Part shown: one piece after another, positions 32,065-44,100 of the stretch
How the letters are laid out: each line of letters opens with the position of its first letter
Numbering within the stretch: the stretch's first letter is position 1
Assembly: GCA_021234155.1 (NCBI GenBank)
Contig: JAJEKV010000006.1
Location: forward strand, 4,747,727-4,811,726
Origin: Isoetes taiwanensis
Taxonomy: Eukaryota > Streptophyta > Lycopodiopsida > Isoetales > Isoetaceae
Length of the DNA stretch: 64,000 bases
Direction: 5' to 3'
Notes under the pieces: model-generated
What the model was told of the DNA's origin: nothing
What the model saw: only the letters and a program-made list of their open reading frames with translations
The model's database searches: none
Made by a program: the position numbers and the translations under genes

Positions 32065-34706
32065 GTATGGCTATATTAGTGGTATTTTCCTGAGAATATT
32101 GATTTCGACCCACACTGCTTGGCTGAAGGGCGCTGGTGATGGCGCCTAGGGTTTCAGCCCCATTCGTTTGCATGTAACTTTTGATTCCCATGTCAGATTT
32201 GAGTGATTCTGGGCTCGTTGGAAAGCTCGTTGCAGCTCTTTCTATTGATATATCGCTTATATGATGATTAGGCTTTTTGGCAGCGGAAAATCGCTTGACT
32301 CTTCTGGCCCTTTATTGGCGGTGTTAGGGTTTCTGCAATATTCTTTTTGCCATAACTCCTGCATTTGGTGGCAGTTTTAGGCGTGCTTGGGCTCGTTGGA
32401 AAGCTCGTGGAGTGAAACTTTCAGTGATGTTTAAATTTTTCAGAAGTTACTCTTTTGTGGGGGACTGTAGAGCTCTAAAATCTTGGCCCCTTTTAGTGGA
32501 GATGGCAAAAGCAACTCCTAGTACTTCCAAGCGCCCCTCTGGTAATTCTAATGGAATACAGGGCAATGGTGGAAGGGAATATGCTCTAGATTCTTCAAAG
32601 ATTAGCATTGCCCACAAACTGGCTCGTGAAGGTGCATCTCCTAAGAGTTTGGTATCATCAATGGCAGTTGGATCTGAGGGGCAGGAGAGGCAAGCTTCTA
32701 TGCACCTCAATCCGCTGGCATTGCCTCATGCTCCTGTTCCTTCCAGTATCATATGTGTATCTAGTTCAACTGAGGCAGCAACTTCCGCTCTCTCCTCTTC
32801 TCACCGTGGTATTCCAGCATCTGAACGTATGTATCATGATTTTAGAGGCAGTGTGGTACAGGTGACCCTGGAAAGCTCTTCTGGAACGTTGGTACTTCCA
32901 AAGGCACCTCCAACATATGTTGGAAGTTCTTCAGAACAAATGAGATTAGTAGCTCTTGCTCAAAAGAATATGACACAGGTTGCATCCCCTACACATATTG
33001 GATGTCTCTCACATGAAGGAGGCCCTTCTGAACAAAAAGAACATCCAACGCATGTTGAAAATTCCTCAAGGCAGGAGGAGTTTTCCCCTCTTCCCTCGAA
33101 CACGCCTAAGATACCTTTTTCTCCAACCACACCGCATGTCTCGACCGCTACATCTTGGAGGTCTTCTGACACAGTGGCAAGGGTTACAGGTGTCCGCTTC
33201 TCTGAGTGGCTATATAAAGGTGTGTCACCTCCAGCCACAACACTTCATGTCTCAGAAGCCATTACCGCCATGGTGGACAATAATAAGAAAGAAGTTGCAT
33301 CCTATCTTCAGCAGTTGCAGGCCAAGCAGGACTCCATGAATACTTTGTTACCACCAGCTGAAATGTTTTATGAGGTTCAGGAATGCAGGTCCACCATTGA
33401 GCGCTTTGGGGCCCCTGTGGTGCAGATCAGTCATGAGACTCACCGTCGTCATGTGGAGCAATTAGTTGTATGCTCTGTTGTTTGTTACTTCGCTGGCCCC
33501 TTCTTGGATCTGAAGCACGTGGGATCTTGGTTATCTGGGCATCTACATAAATTAGGGCTTCCTGCGTATCAATCTATCAATCTCGTGGCCAAAGATCAAC
33601 GTTGTTTTCTACTGATGTTTGAGTCTCCTGAGCCGATGGCTCAACTCATAGAACGAGGTGTTGATCCTCTGTGGAAACATTTCTTGTTGTATCCACAGTA
33701 TATTTCTGGCTCTTTTCTAGGTAATCCAGATGCCTTACGTGCCCCATTATGAATTGCTATTGAAGATTTTCCTCAAGAATTTCAGGATTCTGAGTTCATT
33801 TATGCTATTGCTAATGAGATTGGACTTTACCTGCAACATGCTATAACCAAAGGCATTACTAAGGTTTGTGTAGCACACCCCATTCATCGTGATCTGCCTC
33901 ATACAATTGTTGTTCAAAGTTGCCCCATGTTCTTTCCATTCAAGCTACAATTATTAAATGGCCCAGAATTGGCTCTCATGTTCTCTGAGGCCCCTCTCTT
34001 TGTTCAATATCGTAAGTCTTATCAGCAAGCTCCTCCAGTTGCCTCTGCTACAAATCCTACTCCTAGCTCTGCTCTGTCTTCAATGGATGTCTCTCGTCCC
34101 CCTGTGACTTCCTCTACATCTATTCCAGCCACTGATCTCACGCCTCTGCTGCTGGATCAACAGAGGCAAAGGTTGGATGAAATTCGGAGGTCGCAAGAGC
34201 AAGTTGAAGGGGCTTGTGGGCAGTACATGGACATTGATCGTCGTGGTGCCCACCCTCCACCTAAACATCCACCTGCTCTTCATCAACCTCGAAAGTTAGC
34301 TAAGGGTTCTAACACCTCTGCATCTCAGCTCTCCTCAGCACGTGCTATACGTGATTCTGCTCCTTCTGCTGCATGTGGTCGCTTTGCTCCACTCCAGTGG
34401 GCTGATTTGGCTGAAGATAATACTGTCTTGTCGAAGGCCCAAGTTACATCTTCACACTCTCCTGAGATTCCAGTAGTCACATCGAATTTGACGCCATTAC
34501 AGGTTCAATGTGGTTAGCCTCTTAAGCAGAGCTTTCTCTCCTTTTACTTATCTAGTATGGAGTAAGCACATGGTGTCGCAGGCTCGTGTTCCAGCAGCAC
34601 CCTCTTGTGCTTACACAACTAGATGAGAAATATTCATTTTGTACTTATTCTTGCTGATTAATAAACCTTTTGTTCGTCCTTCAAAAAAAAGTATGGCTAT
34701 ATTAGT
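32065..34706 (+). mobile_element. ORF1-only LINE-type insertion (half-LINE), copy A
   Basis: Flanked by a perfect 16-bp target duplication, GTATGGCTATATTAGT, at 32065-32080 and 34691-34706. The body (32081-34690) ends in CCTTCAAAAAAAA and carries a 5' leader of about 420 nt, one ORF1 frame and a ~170-nt 3' UTR with AATAAA. There is no endonuclease or reverse transcriptase. The leader has two copies of GCTCGTTGGAAAGCTCGT. The flanking duplication plus A-tail shows target-primed reverse transcription, so the enzyme came from another element. Confidence 0.87.
32502..34517 (+). pseudogene. LINE ORF1 (DUF4283-like), one premature stop
   Basis: One reading frame from ATG 32502 to the TAG stop at 34515-34517, about 671 codons, interrupted only by TGA at 33750-33752. 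The related copy at 40486-42135 has Trp there, so this is a single nonsense change. The N-terminal third is Ser/Pro/Thr-rich. The middle has the DUF4283-like fold typical of plant LINE ORF1 (CYFAGPFLDLKHVGSWL, LIERGVDPLW, IAIEDFPQEF, LLNGPELA). The C-terminus is again low complexity. ORF1 proteins bind element RNA and chaperone it. An in-frame Met at 32412 is less likely, because the homologue starts at the position equal to 32502. Confidence 0.85.
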
Positions 34707-35755
34707 TGATGTTGGTTGCAGGCATTTGGGCATGGGTAGGCACATGTTGAATATGTGCTTGTCTTCGATATGGTTGGCTGGCATCTCTCGTAATTGTGCC
34801 CTTTTTATATAGCGGTTTCATTTATCGATTTCTTTGATGGGTATAGGCTATATTATCATGATTTTATCTCTTGTTTATTTGGAGGTTGATTATAGCAGCA
34901 TTTATGGTTTTGCTTATTGGTTTCTTTGAAGGTCGATTATACCTTCCATATCATGATTTTACTTCTCGATTCCCTTGGAGGCTCATTATAGTAGGGTATA
35001 TGAGGTCTATGATAGTTATTGCATTGGAGTTGTTCAGAGCATTTGCAAGTTGTGGTCAATCTTTGACATTGCATTATTGGTTTGGTACACATACTTGGGT
35101 CCTTTCTAGACTACTTTCATCCGCTATATGCATAATTGAATACATAATTTACAAGATTTGGTCATATTTATTCATGTTCTTTTGTTCTTTGTCCTTTGTT
35201 TTGTTCTATTTGTTCTATTTGTGTTTGCATTTGTTCCTTTGTTCCCTTTTATTCCACTATTCTATTTACTTATTTTGCATTGCTTTGTGTTTTAGTTCGA
35301 TGTGCTCTAGTGTTCATGCTCCCTTTGGTCTCATTGCTGCTACAATGTTAGTCTCTAGTTCTGTTCTCATGGTTATTGCACTGATATCATTTGTTCCTTA
35401 TATTTCATCAGTCGCTTTAGTTATGTTTGCCCACATTTGTAATTTATTTTGCTCTCATTGTTCTTTTTTGCTCCACATTTCCTCCAATTTTTATTTACTT
35501 TTAGCATCGATTGTTTTGCTTTAGGTAGCTATCTCAGTTCTTCAACTGCTATGCCTTGTCCCTTTTATCTAGCATTCTTCATGACCCTTTTTTCTCTTTG
35601 TTATGTGTCCCATTTGTGTGTTTGGTTCTTCAAAGTTTATTGATCGTGTTTTACTCCCGTCATCTCGCTTCATTTTCCTTCCCAGTCCCTTTGACTTATT
35701 TTGGTCTCATCATATCCTTTGTTGATGTAGTATTATTTAGTGCATTAATTCTGTC
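34707..35755. other. T-rich host DNA between LINE insertions
   Basis: Strongly pyrimidine-rich. The 217-codon frame at 34871-35524 is a hydrophobic by-product of T richness with no family resemblance. Confidence 0.55.
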
Positions 35756-35769
35756 AGAGTTGTATTGCT

Positions 35770-38700
35770 TGGAGTAGACCAAAGAAAGTTGGCTCTTTTT
35801 CTCATCCTTCTGGGAGATGGCAAGTTGTATTCCTGGAAATAGAAAAAGAACAAATGGGCATCATAAATGTTTATGCATCTATCTCTCCTGAGGAAAGAGA
35901 GGAACAATGGAAAAGTATGTCAGATTGGCTACAGGGGCAGAATATTAGCAATTGGGTTCTAAGTGGTGACTTCAACAACACTCCTTCATGGGATCAGAAA
36001 GCAGGCAAGAAGATTAATATGTCAAAGGGATAAAGATGCCAGTGGGATAAGTTAATCCATAGTTTCCTTTACCATGCCCCATCCTCTTCCAATGCTTATT
36101 CCTGGAGTAACAAAAGGAAAGGAGCAGACAGAGTGTATTGCCTGCTGGATAGGTATTACACCAACATCTCTACTGTGGATGGCTGGGATAATCTGACTGT
36201 AATTAATGACTGTAGCAATTCCATATCAGATCACTATCCCCAGATCTTGGACACGGGTCTTCTTCCTCAAAAAAGGCTGGCTGAAACTCCATTCAAATTC
36301 AATGTCAGCCTTCTAAATAATAAAACCTTTTGTGATGATTTCACTAGGTTCTATTCTTCCTTGGTGGCAGTCAATGCAAGTGGATCTATGAAGGAATTCA
36401 TATATAGAAGTAAACAGATCAAGAATTGGGTTAAGCAGTGGGGCAGGGAGTGGAGCAAGAAAAAAGAAAACAGGAAAAGAATGAGATATACATGGAGATG
36501 AAAATTGTTAGACAAAATCTTTTCACAGATAAGGATAATTTGCTGTTGCAGCAGAGAGAGGAAACTCTTGAAAGGAAGGTAAAATTGATTGAAGAATATG
36601 AGGCAAAGAGTCTGGCAATTAAAAACAGGAGTTTGTATATCAACTATATGGATGATTGCAACTCTAAATTCTTTTTTAGAGCTGCCAAAAGCAGACTAAT
36701 GAACAATGGGATTATTTCTGTGAAAGATGATAATCAACAGGATATATCTAAACATGAGGACATTCAAGATTTGTTCTATAACAAATATAAAGATCTCTTT
36801 GCTGCCAGACAAACAGATAATGACAAAATGCTGGAATTCTTTGATTATCTTGGTCTTAAAGATCAAAACATAAAAGATAATCATCTTTTGGCAGTACCAA
36901 TGGAGGATGAGATCTTGAGAACCATTAAGAGTATGGCCCATGGCAAAAGCCCTGGGCCTGATGGATTACCCCCTGCATTTTATGAGCAGTTTTGGACCAT
37001 AATTGGCAAAGATCTCACCATGTTCATTCAAGGTGCATGGCAGGCAGAGAAGCTACATCCAGCTATCAATGCTGGGCTAATTGCCTTAGTTCCTAAGGTA
37101 GATAAGCCTGCTACTTTTTCGGACTGGAGACCAATTTCGCTGACAAATGTTACATATAAAATCTTGGCCAAGATCTTTGCTAATAGGCTTAAAAAAATCC
37201 TACAGGGGAAGATTAGTAGTGTTCAATCAGGCTTTCTTCCTGGGAGGAGTATTCTTGATAACTTCATTGGGGCTTATGAAGGTCTTCACTGCAATAGATT
37301 TACCAACCAAGGATGTGTACTTCTTAAACTCGATTTCAAAAGAGCTTATGATACCATTGATTGGAACTTTCTCAATAGGGCCATGCTCCAACTTGGATTC
37401 TCAAAAGAAGTTTTAAACAAGATAACAGGTTTTAATGCTACAGGATGCTCAACAGTTTTAGTAAATGGATCCCCTTCTTCTTTCTTTGAATGTAAAAGAG
37501 GGGTTAGACAGGGTTGCCCACTGGCCCCTTACCTTTTTCTTATAGTAGCTGAGATGGTCACAAGGGTTATTCTGAAAATGCAACAAAATAGAAAAATCAG
37601 TTGCCTCAATTTACCTGTTGCAAATGAATCCTTGTCAGTAATGCAGTATGCAGATGACACATTTGCGTTCCTAAAGGAGCAAGGAGACAGTATTCCAAAC
37701 TTTCTTGCTGTTATGGATTTGTTTGGGAAAGCATCAGGGGTACTTTTAAACAAATGGGAACCCATTGTTGCTAAAATAAAGAAGAAGTTGCAGGTCTATC
37801 CTAAAACTCTTTCCCTAGCTGGGAGAGTAGAGATTATTAATAGTGTTATTCGAGCTCACATGTTTTCTTCTCATCAGCTATAATTGCAGATAAGAAGTCT
37901 TATCAAGAATTGGAAATTATCGTGAAGGAATTCATTTGGCAGGGTTCGCATATGGTAGGTTGGCAGCACCTAACCCTACCAAAGAAAAAAGGAGGACTAG
38001 GGTGCAAAGATCTGTTCCTTCAAGCACAGGCCTTGGCAGCAAATTTGGTATGGAGATCAATAATTTCCCAATCGAAATCTCCTGCCCTGCTCCTAACAAA
38101 TTTTTGGCTTAGTAAAACTTCTTTGGTTGGTAGCCCTTCCACTCCTCATCATCTCCCAGATTCTGCCTTCTATCAACTTGATCCATGTTCAGGCACATCT
38201 CCTATCATGAGAAGGATTATACAAGCTTGGAACAGAGTTTCTGTCTGCTTTAAAGCTCAGTCTATAAATAAAGTTTCAGATGACTTCAACTTTTTCTGGC
38301 ATCAGGGTCTTACAGATGAGAATGATGGATGCCTAGCCTTGAAACATCCTAGGAAATATAAGGAATGGAAACTTAAAGGGCTTTACACAATTGGCAGCAT
38401 GTCAAATGGGGCAGATTGGAAAACCTGGCAGGAAGTCTCCAGTTTGGTAAGGGATTCTGTTTGCAACAGGAATATTTACAATGCCTTAACTCAACATCCT
38501 AAAAGAGTAGGAGATGAAGCAAAAGAATGTAATTGGGCTCTTGGTGACAAAGGTTACAATGTAGCCAAGATATATTCCCTTCTGCTGAACTCCCAAGAGA
38601 CAAAAGTTTCTAAGCAATGGGGTTGCTCATAATCAGATGCTATTCGTATCATTCGAAAAGGTTGGAAGTTGCAAAGTGCCAAGAAAACCATTTTGTTCAG

Positions 38701-38990
38701 ATGGCTCCTCTTGAATAAAGGCCTAAAATCTAATGCCTATCGAGCCAAATTCAACAGACAAATTTCAGATAAGTGCCATATTTTCATTTGTCCATGGCTT
38801 GCCCCTTTCTGGAATTGGATAGGTACATATATTTGGTTTATCCCAAAAAGTGAGCCAGAATTGTTTGACTTCCTTTCATCTGGTTCTTCCTTTTTAGTAC
38901 AGTCAGGACTCTGTGTCTATGGACAATCTGGAAACACAGGAATGGAGTGGCCATTAATCATTCTGCTCCAGATTTGAATACCCTCAAAAC
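35770..38990 (+). pseudogene. LINE ORF2: endonuclease and reverse transcriptase
   Basis: The C-terminal half of an APE-type endonuclease (NVYASISPEEREEQW, VLSGDFNN, SDHYPQI) is followed by a reverse transcriptase with GKSPGPDGLPPAFY, DWRPISLTNV.YKILAKI, GFLPGRSILDN, LKLDFKRAYDTIDW, GVRQGCPLAPYLF and the catalytic MQYADDTF near 37640. The maturase-like and zinc-binding C-terminal parts follow (WQHLTLPKKKGGLG). Disruptions: an in-frame stop near 36030, a frameshift near 36480, a stop at 37881-37883 followed by a shift, and another break near 38632. The reverse transcriptase core itself (36438-37883, 481 codons) is open. The enzyme would nick target DNA and copy element RNA in place; this copy cannot encode the whole protein. 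Confidence 0.9.
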
Positions 38991-39262
38991 TACTCTTCAA
39001 CTGGAGTTGGCTGATACAGCCATGGCACATAGATTGCTTAAGGGTTCTAATTATGACAAAAATTGGGATGCCTTGGGCTCCTATCAGGGGTTTTATTCAT
39101 TCTTTTCTTTATATCTTAACAATCTTTCTGATGTGGCTCACAGAGTACTTGGTCAACAAACACCATGAAGGCGGGCATGTTAGGGAGGTCCCGGAAGGAA
39201 CGAAACCTCTTTCTCATCAGGAAGTTCTTGAAGCTCTGCTATGAGTAAAGACAGAAATTATC

Positions 39263-39496
39263 ATGGTCAGGACTTTGAAGCGTGTTTTAGATGATGAAGA
39301 CATCTGGCAGTTCAAACATGAGCTCAAACATTACTTTGAGGAGAAGCTCGGCATCTGCGAATCATGCCGGGACTCATGGATCCTCCATATTCTGGATTCT
39401 TCAACGTATGGGGCCGTTGAACTGGATTACCTGCTATTCAAGTATACGGATCAGGCATTCGCCATCATTACTTTAGATGGTGTGATTGATGAATGA
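39263..39496 (+). CDS. Small unrecognised ORF in LINE 3' region
   Basis: An ATG-initiated frame of 77 codons between the end of ORF2 and the A-tail. The product is charged with two Cys (CESC), Leu/Glu-rich and ordered in appearance (KRVLDDEDIWQFKHELKHYF). It may be the decayed C-terminus of ORF2 or a separate captured piece. I do not recognise a family. Confidence 0.35.
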   Translation: MVRTLKRVLDDEDIWQFKHELKHYFEEKLGICESCRDSWILHILDSSTYGAVELDYLLFKYTDQAFAIITLDGVIDE

Positions 39497-39738
39497 AGAT
39501 GCAGTTGATGAAAATAATGACTTTTCTATAGTTATATTTTCAGTTTCCAGTTTTCCTCTGCTTTAAACTCTTAAAACAGTGTTTTAATATTTGAAATATT
39601 TCCTCCTTAGGAGAGCTTGGCCAGTTTTGACTATGTCATGGCCTATATAGCAGGATCTCCCTGTTCTTTTGTATTACTATGTTTTGTCATGTAATATAAT
39701 ACTACTGCCATTTCTTCAAAAAAAAAAAAAAGAGTTGT

Positions 39739-40241
39739 GCAACATTATTGTTGTCATTTTTGTTGTCACAGTCGTAAATTTGTATCCCTATTGTTCCTCT
39801 TTCCATCTTTTATTACATTTTCCATGTATCACTTTATGCATCTTTATCATCTTTCGCCGCATTGTTCCATTTGTTTCTTTTATGCACTTCATTGTTCCAA
39901 TAACTTGGCACTCGTTACTTACCCTTTCTGCCTCGTTGGTTGTTACCTTTTTCTATGACCTTCGTTATCTTCCATCATCACTGATGCACTCTATTGTTTT
40001 GATATTCTGGCACTCTTTACTTGCTCTTCTTTCCTCGTTCTTCCAATTGCTCTATAATTCCCATCAGCTCCTTATTTGTGCGTTTTGTTTTATTTTGCAT
40101 TGACCCTTGTAGATTCGTTTCTCTCTTTGGCTTCTTCATTTCATATTCTGCCTCCTTATCTTATCTGCCATTCTGGTTCATCCCATTGGCTTTGTTTCAT
40201 ATTTCTCTTTTAATTACGGTTACGTCATTGTCCCTTCAGTA
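39739..40241. other. T-rich host DNA between LINE insertions
   Basis: Pyrimidine-rich with recurring CATTGTTCC-like words; no supported gene. Confidence 0.5.
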
Positions 40242-42361
40242 ACAATTAATCATTTTTAGTTTTTTTATTTTTTTTTGAAGGACGTCAAACTTTATTAATA
40301 ATACTCCATCATAATACATAATACAATGCAGAGACGGGAATAAAAAACCCAGTGAACAATCTGATCCAACTGAGCAGGGCCACCCATCTAAGCATGACAA
40401 TGTAATGCAGTTCACACTATTTTCCTCTCCTACAAAGAGAAGAATGATATATAATCATATTTATAGAAAAGTTACTTTAACCAGGTCAAACTTCCACATC
40501 CATAGAATCATTAACAACAACTTGATCTGCTCCGTGGTGTCTCAATGCCACTGAATTAGGGACATCCACTGTAACAATCGTGGCAGATACTGGCGCTACA
40601 GATTGAACTAACGCAGATTGAGAAGCCAAGCTATTTTTACGACGTGCAAGCTTCTTCAAGCGTGGAGTAGACCATCCTTCTTCCAATAATTCTTGCTTGT
40701 GAGCAATGTCCAGAAGACGCGAGTCTTGATCCTCATTAAGAGGGTCTACTGATATAGATTGAGATGGATATGCACTCAAAGAAGGCGATGGTGCAGAAAG
40801 AGCTAGAGAAGTAGGCACACGAGCTGGTAATACTGGCGGATTAACTAGTGCAGAGGCAGATGGGGAAGAAGATGATACAACACGACACTCAAGTGAAGTG
40901 GCTGCTATGTGACAGGGGATAGGAGCAATTGGGGAGGTAGAGACAAAAGTATGCCTAGACCTGTAAGTAGCGAAAGCCTCAACATTGGGAAATATCTTGG
41001 CAAGTTCAGGTCCATTAAGCAGACGTAGTTTGTACTTGAAAAAAAGTGGGCCACTTTTGACCACTACTGACTGGGGAATAGAGACACAAGTAGGAAGAGA
41101 TACACAAATTCGAGGACCATTAACAATAGAATGGGCAAGATGCATACCCAATCCATTGGCAATAGCAATCATAAAATCAGACACTTGCAGTTCTAGTGGA
41201 AAATCCTCTAAGGCAAGCCAACAAGGCATGTGCAATGCACCAGACTTACTTGGCAAGAATCCAGGAGAATACACCTGATATAGAAGATAATGTCCCCAAA
41301 GAGGATCAACACCACGCTCCATAAGCCTGTCAACTGCAAGTGAAGAGTCAAACATGACCAGGAAGAAATTATTGTCTTTATCCAAAACTTTTAGAGACGC
41401 ATAGTGAGGAAGACCTAGTCTCTGAAGGTGATGTTTTAGCCAGAATCCAACTCTCCTGAGATCCAAAAATTGTCCAGTGAAATGGCAAACAACTGCATGA
41501 GACACAAGGTTTTGAACACACTGCAAATGCGCATTATGATCAATTTCGACAACCGGTAGGCCAGCCTGTGTAAAAGCATTTGAACACTGCTGTGTCTCAT
41601 AGAATACACCTTCAGGAGGCAACTGAACATCCATACGATCATCTTGTGCTTGTAACTCATTTCGGTATGAGCTCAATTCTTTCTTGTTATTCTGTACCAT
41701 AATATTCAATGCAGCAGATACACGAGCAGATTGCACACTGGATGTCAAATCACGTTTGATCCAATCGCTAAATCGTGTAGAAGGCGTCCTAGCTACAACA
41801 TCAGAAGAACCCCAAGGAGAAGAAGGAGCAGACACACTCCCAGCAGAAATAGACAAATAAGAAGTAGAAGCAATAATAGAAGTATTTACAGTGGTCTCTA
41901 CTTGAGAAGTAGACAAAGGTGCAGATTTAGAAAGAGGGGGAAAGCGCTGCAAGCTTGTACTCATATCAGGAAGAGAAGGGTCAAAAGCAAGAGGATTGAG
42001 GCGAGAATTATTGGGTAAATTAGAAAGTGGCAAAGGAGAATTCATATCATGTGCAAAAGAAGAAGCAGAAGCACCACCTACCACTTTCTTGGCTGACGAA
42101 CGTGTTTTCGAAGCTGGCGAACTAGGGTTTGCCATGGTAGCCGAAATCTGTAAACTCCAAATCCGGCCCAGATAGACACAATAAAACTGTATGAATTATA
42201 CACCAATGGAAAGCTCACATCTCTAGCTTTCCAACGCACTAAAAACACCTGAATCTGACACCCGAGCCAGAAGTTATGAAGAAAACCGCGTCGAGACCCT
42301 ACATGGCGACCATCACAGCGCCCATGGTGGTTTTTCCCAGTTCCAATTAGTCATTTTTAGT
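40242..42361 (-). mobile_element. ORF1-only LINE-type insertion (half-LINE), copy B
   Basis: The flanks repeat AATTARTCATTTTTAGT (about 40244-40260 and 42345-42361, one mismatch) as a target duplication. On the minus strand the element runs from about 42342 to 40261: a 207-nt leader containing GCGTTGGAAAGCT, an intact ORF1, a ~215-nt 3' UTR with TTAATAAAG, then CGTCCTTCAAAAAAAA. The 3' end matches copy A (TTCGTCCTTCAAAA). There is no ORF2. Confidence 0.87.
40486..42135 (-). CDS. LINE ORF1 protein, intact (DUF4283-like)
   Basis: An uninterrupted 549-codon frame starting MANPSSPASKTRS. Residues about 1-110 are Ser-rich and disordered, and about 115-160 are charged and helix-prone. About 200-370 form the DUF4283-like RNA-binding region (VCHFTGQFLDLRRVGFWL, LMERGVDPLWGHYLL, LALEDFPLELQVSDFMIAIAN.LG). 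The tail is Ser/Ala/Pro-rich with a basic KLARRKN patch. It aligns along its length with the ORF1 at 32502-34517 but is shorter in the N-terminal and C-terminal spacers. It should form ribonucleoprotein with LINE RNA. It has no zinc knuckle that I can see. The open frame suggests this copy is fairly young or its ORF1 is under selection. Confidence 0.87.
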   Translation of the reverse strand: MANPSSPASKTRSSAKKVVGGASASSFAHDMNSPLPLSNLPNNSRLNPLAFDPSLPDMSTSLQRFPPLSKSAPLSTSQVETTVNTSIIASTSYLSISAGSVSAPSSPWGSSDVVARTPSTRFSDWIKRDLTSSVQSARVSAALNIMVQNNKKELSSYRNELQAQDDRMDVQLPPEGVFYETQQCSNAFTQAGLPVVEIDHNAHLQCVQNLVSHAVVCHFTGQFLDLRRVGFWLKHHLQRLGLPHYASLKVLDKDNNFFLVMFDSSLAVDRLMERGVDPLWGHYLLYQVYSPGFLPSKSGALHMPCWLALEDFPLELQVSDFMIAIANGLGMHLAHSIVNGPRICVSLPTCVSIPQSVVVKSGPLFFKYKLRLLNGPELAKIFPNVEAFATYRSRHTFVSTSPIAPIPCHIAATSLECRVVSSSSPSASALVNPPVLPARVPTSLALSAPSPSLSAYPSQSISVDPLNEDQDSRLLDIAHKQELLEEGWSTPRLKKLARRKNSLASQSALVQSVAPVSATIVTVDVPNSVALRHHGADQVVVNDSMDVEV

Positions 42362-44100
42362 TGTGGCCTTGATGGGCCCACGTCTCCACTTCACTTCTTT
42401 GCTTTGTCTATTTTATTAATTTCGACTTGCTCCTTTGTAGGTTTGTTGTGCTCCAGTTATAATAGGGCTCCTCATCTCAGTTGCTCCATTTAATATAATT
42501 TCTCTATTTTTGTGGTGTTCGCATTGTTTCCTTCCTCAAGTTCCTCTGGCTTGTTGCTCCGTTTAATTTTGTTAACGTTATTACTCCTTTAGTTGCATCA
42601 GCTTTTTCTTTGTGTTCTTTGTCTTCTTGCTCTTTGTCTATTGCTGGTTAGGCTAGGTCGATTATAGTATATCCTTGTTAGTGTAGTATTTACTGGTTTA
42701 TTAGTTTGAGGTTTTTACTTTTGTTAATGTCATCATCCCATAATTTCCTTTTCATCTCCTACTGCATTGTTCCATCGTGTCCTCTATTTTTTATGTTCAT
42801 TTTTCATCTCTCACTGCTTTGTTCCATTGTGTCCTTCATTCTTATGCATCTCATTGTTCGAATTCTTGCTTTACTTGCTTATTCTACTTCATTGTTCCAT
42901 TGTCTCTGACTTTCCTTTATTCCCATTTGCTCCATATTTCTTGGTTTCTTTTTCCTTTTTTTACTATGGTTGTCTTGGTTGCTCTTTCGCTCTCCATGAG
43001 CCATCTCCTCCGGTGCCTTGGGGATTTCCTTACTTGCCTCTTCTACCTCATTTGTCTCATTGCTCTGTTATCTTGTTGTCTCATTATCTCCTTCTATATC
43101 TATTATCTCATTTGTTTCATTGATGTCTTATATTCTCGCCAACCTATTTGCTATTTCCTCCCTTCATTTGTTTCATCCTTTTTCCTCTCGTCAGCCTAGT
43201 CTTCTCTATTTCTTTTGGGGTAGATTCCTCTTCTATCGGCCATTTAATTGTGTCATAAGGAATGCCACGGTTCTATTGCGATATCATAATAGAACCGACA
43301 TTCCTTGGATGGGGACGTCTCATCTCACATCTCCTATTTATTTTACCTTTTGTCCCATTTTCATTCATCGACGTTCTCTTGAGCTAGATTTTTTCTCCTT
43401 CTCTGTCTTACCAGTTTCCCTCCCCCTCCCTCCCTTGATGGTTCGCTTTCAATGGGTCATGTACATTTTTCCATTTTTTATTATTCCGTTCTATTGTTGA
43501 AGTTGCTCTATCTAATAGTTCTATCTAATAGTTCTGGGGCTCCCATTAACTTGCCCTATCACCATTGTCTACATAGCTACTAATCATTGAAGGCCTGACC
43601 TCCATGAACAAATATCACCATCTGCGGGAAAAAAAATGCAAAAGCGAAGTTATTTGAACGGGTTAAGAAATAAAGGATAGAGCCTGGGTTCTGGGGCTCT
43701 ATGTCTGTTGCACAAATGCGCAAATAGACCTGCCCCACGTTCTTTTAAAATACCAGCATCAAACTACCAATGCCAATTCAATAAGAAAAACGAAAATGAA
43801 ACCTTACATACATGGAACGATTGAGAAGCTTGCAATTATTTAATCTCTATATGGTGAGATGGGCAGATCGAAAGACGGTCTTGAAAGAGCCAATGGCACA
43901 GAATCATTGGCTGTAGAAGCTTGCCGTCCACCACTTCCCGTTTCCCACCGTGTCATTGCCGCAACAATGGAGGGGGAAAAAAAAAGCTAAGAAAAAAGTT
44001 TGCCCGGAAACTTAAAACTCGGCATTACATCTGCCGGAAAAAGCGTTAGCGCCGGCCTGAGGGGAAAGCCCCAAGAACATTTTAAATAAGTAGATTGCTT
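42362..44100. other. T-rich host DNA, then unremarkable intergenic
   Basis: 42362-43560 continues the pyrimidine-rich region. Repeated CATTGTTCCAT words suggest an old degenerate repeat. 43560-44100 shows nothing supported apart from a short A run near 43980. Confidence 0.5.

Larger units (their letters stand above)
35756..39738 (+). mobile_element. 5'-truncated L1-type LINE with ORF2
   Basis: A candidate target duplication AGAGTTGT lies at 35756-35763 and 39731-39738. The body starts inside the endonuclease and ends TTTCTTCAAAAA with an A-run at 39718-39731. It carries endonuclease, reverse transcriptase and a C-terminal region in broken frames. The tail motif TTCAAAAA resembles that of the ORF1-only copies. 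Confidence 0.85.

Noticed and set aside
34871-35777. Long hydrophobic open frames resembling membrane proteins
   Set aside because: Sequence is strongly T-rich, so Phe/Leu/Ser/Tyr codons arise automatically. No family motifs, and the composition matches the flanking non-coding stretches.
42706-43500. Several overlapping hydrophobic plus-strand frames
   Set aside because: Same T-rich host sequence; overlapping in all frames with no conserved motif.
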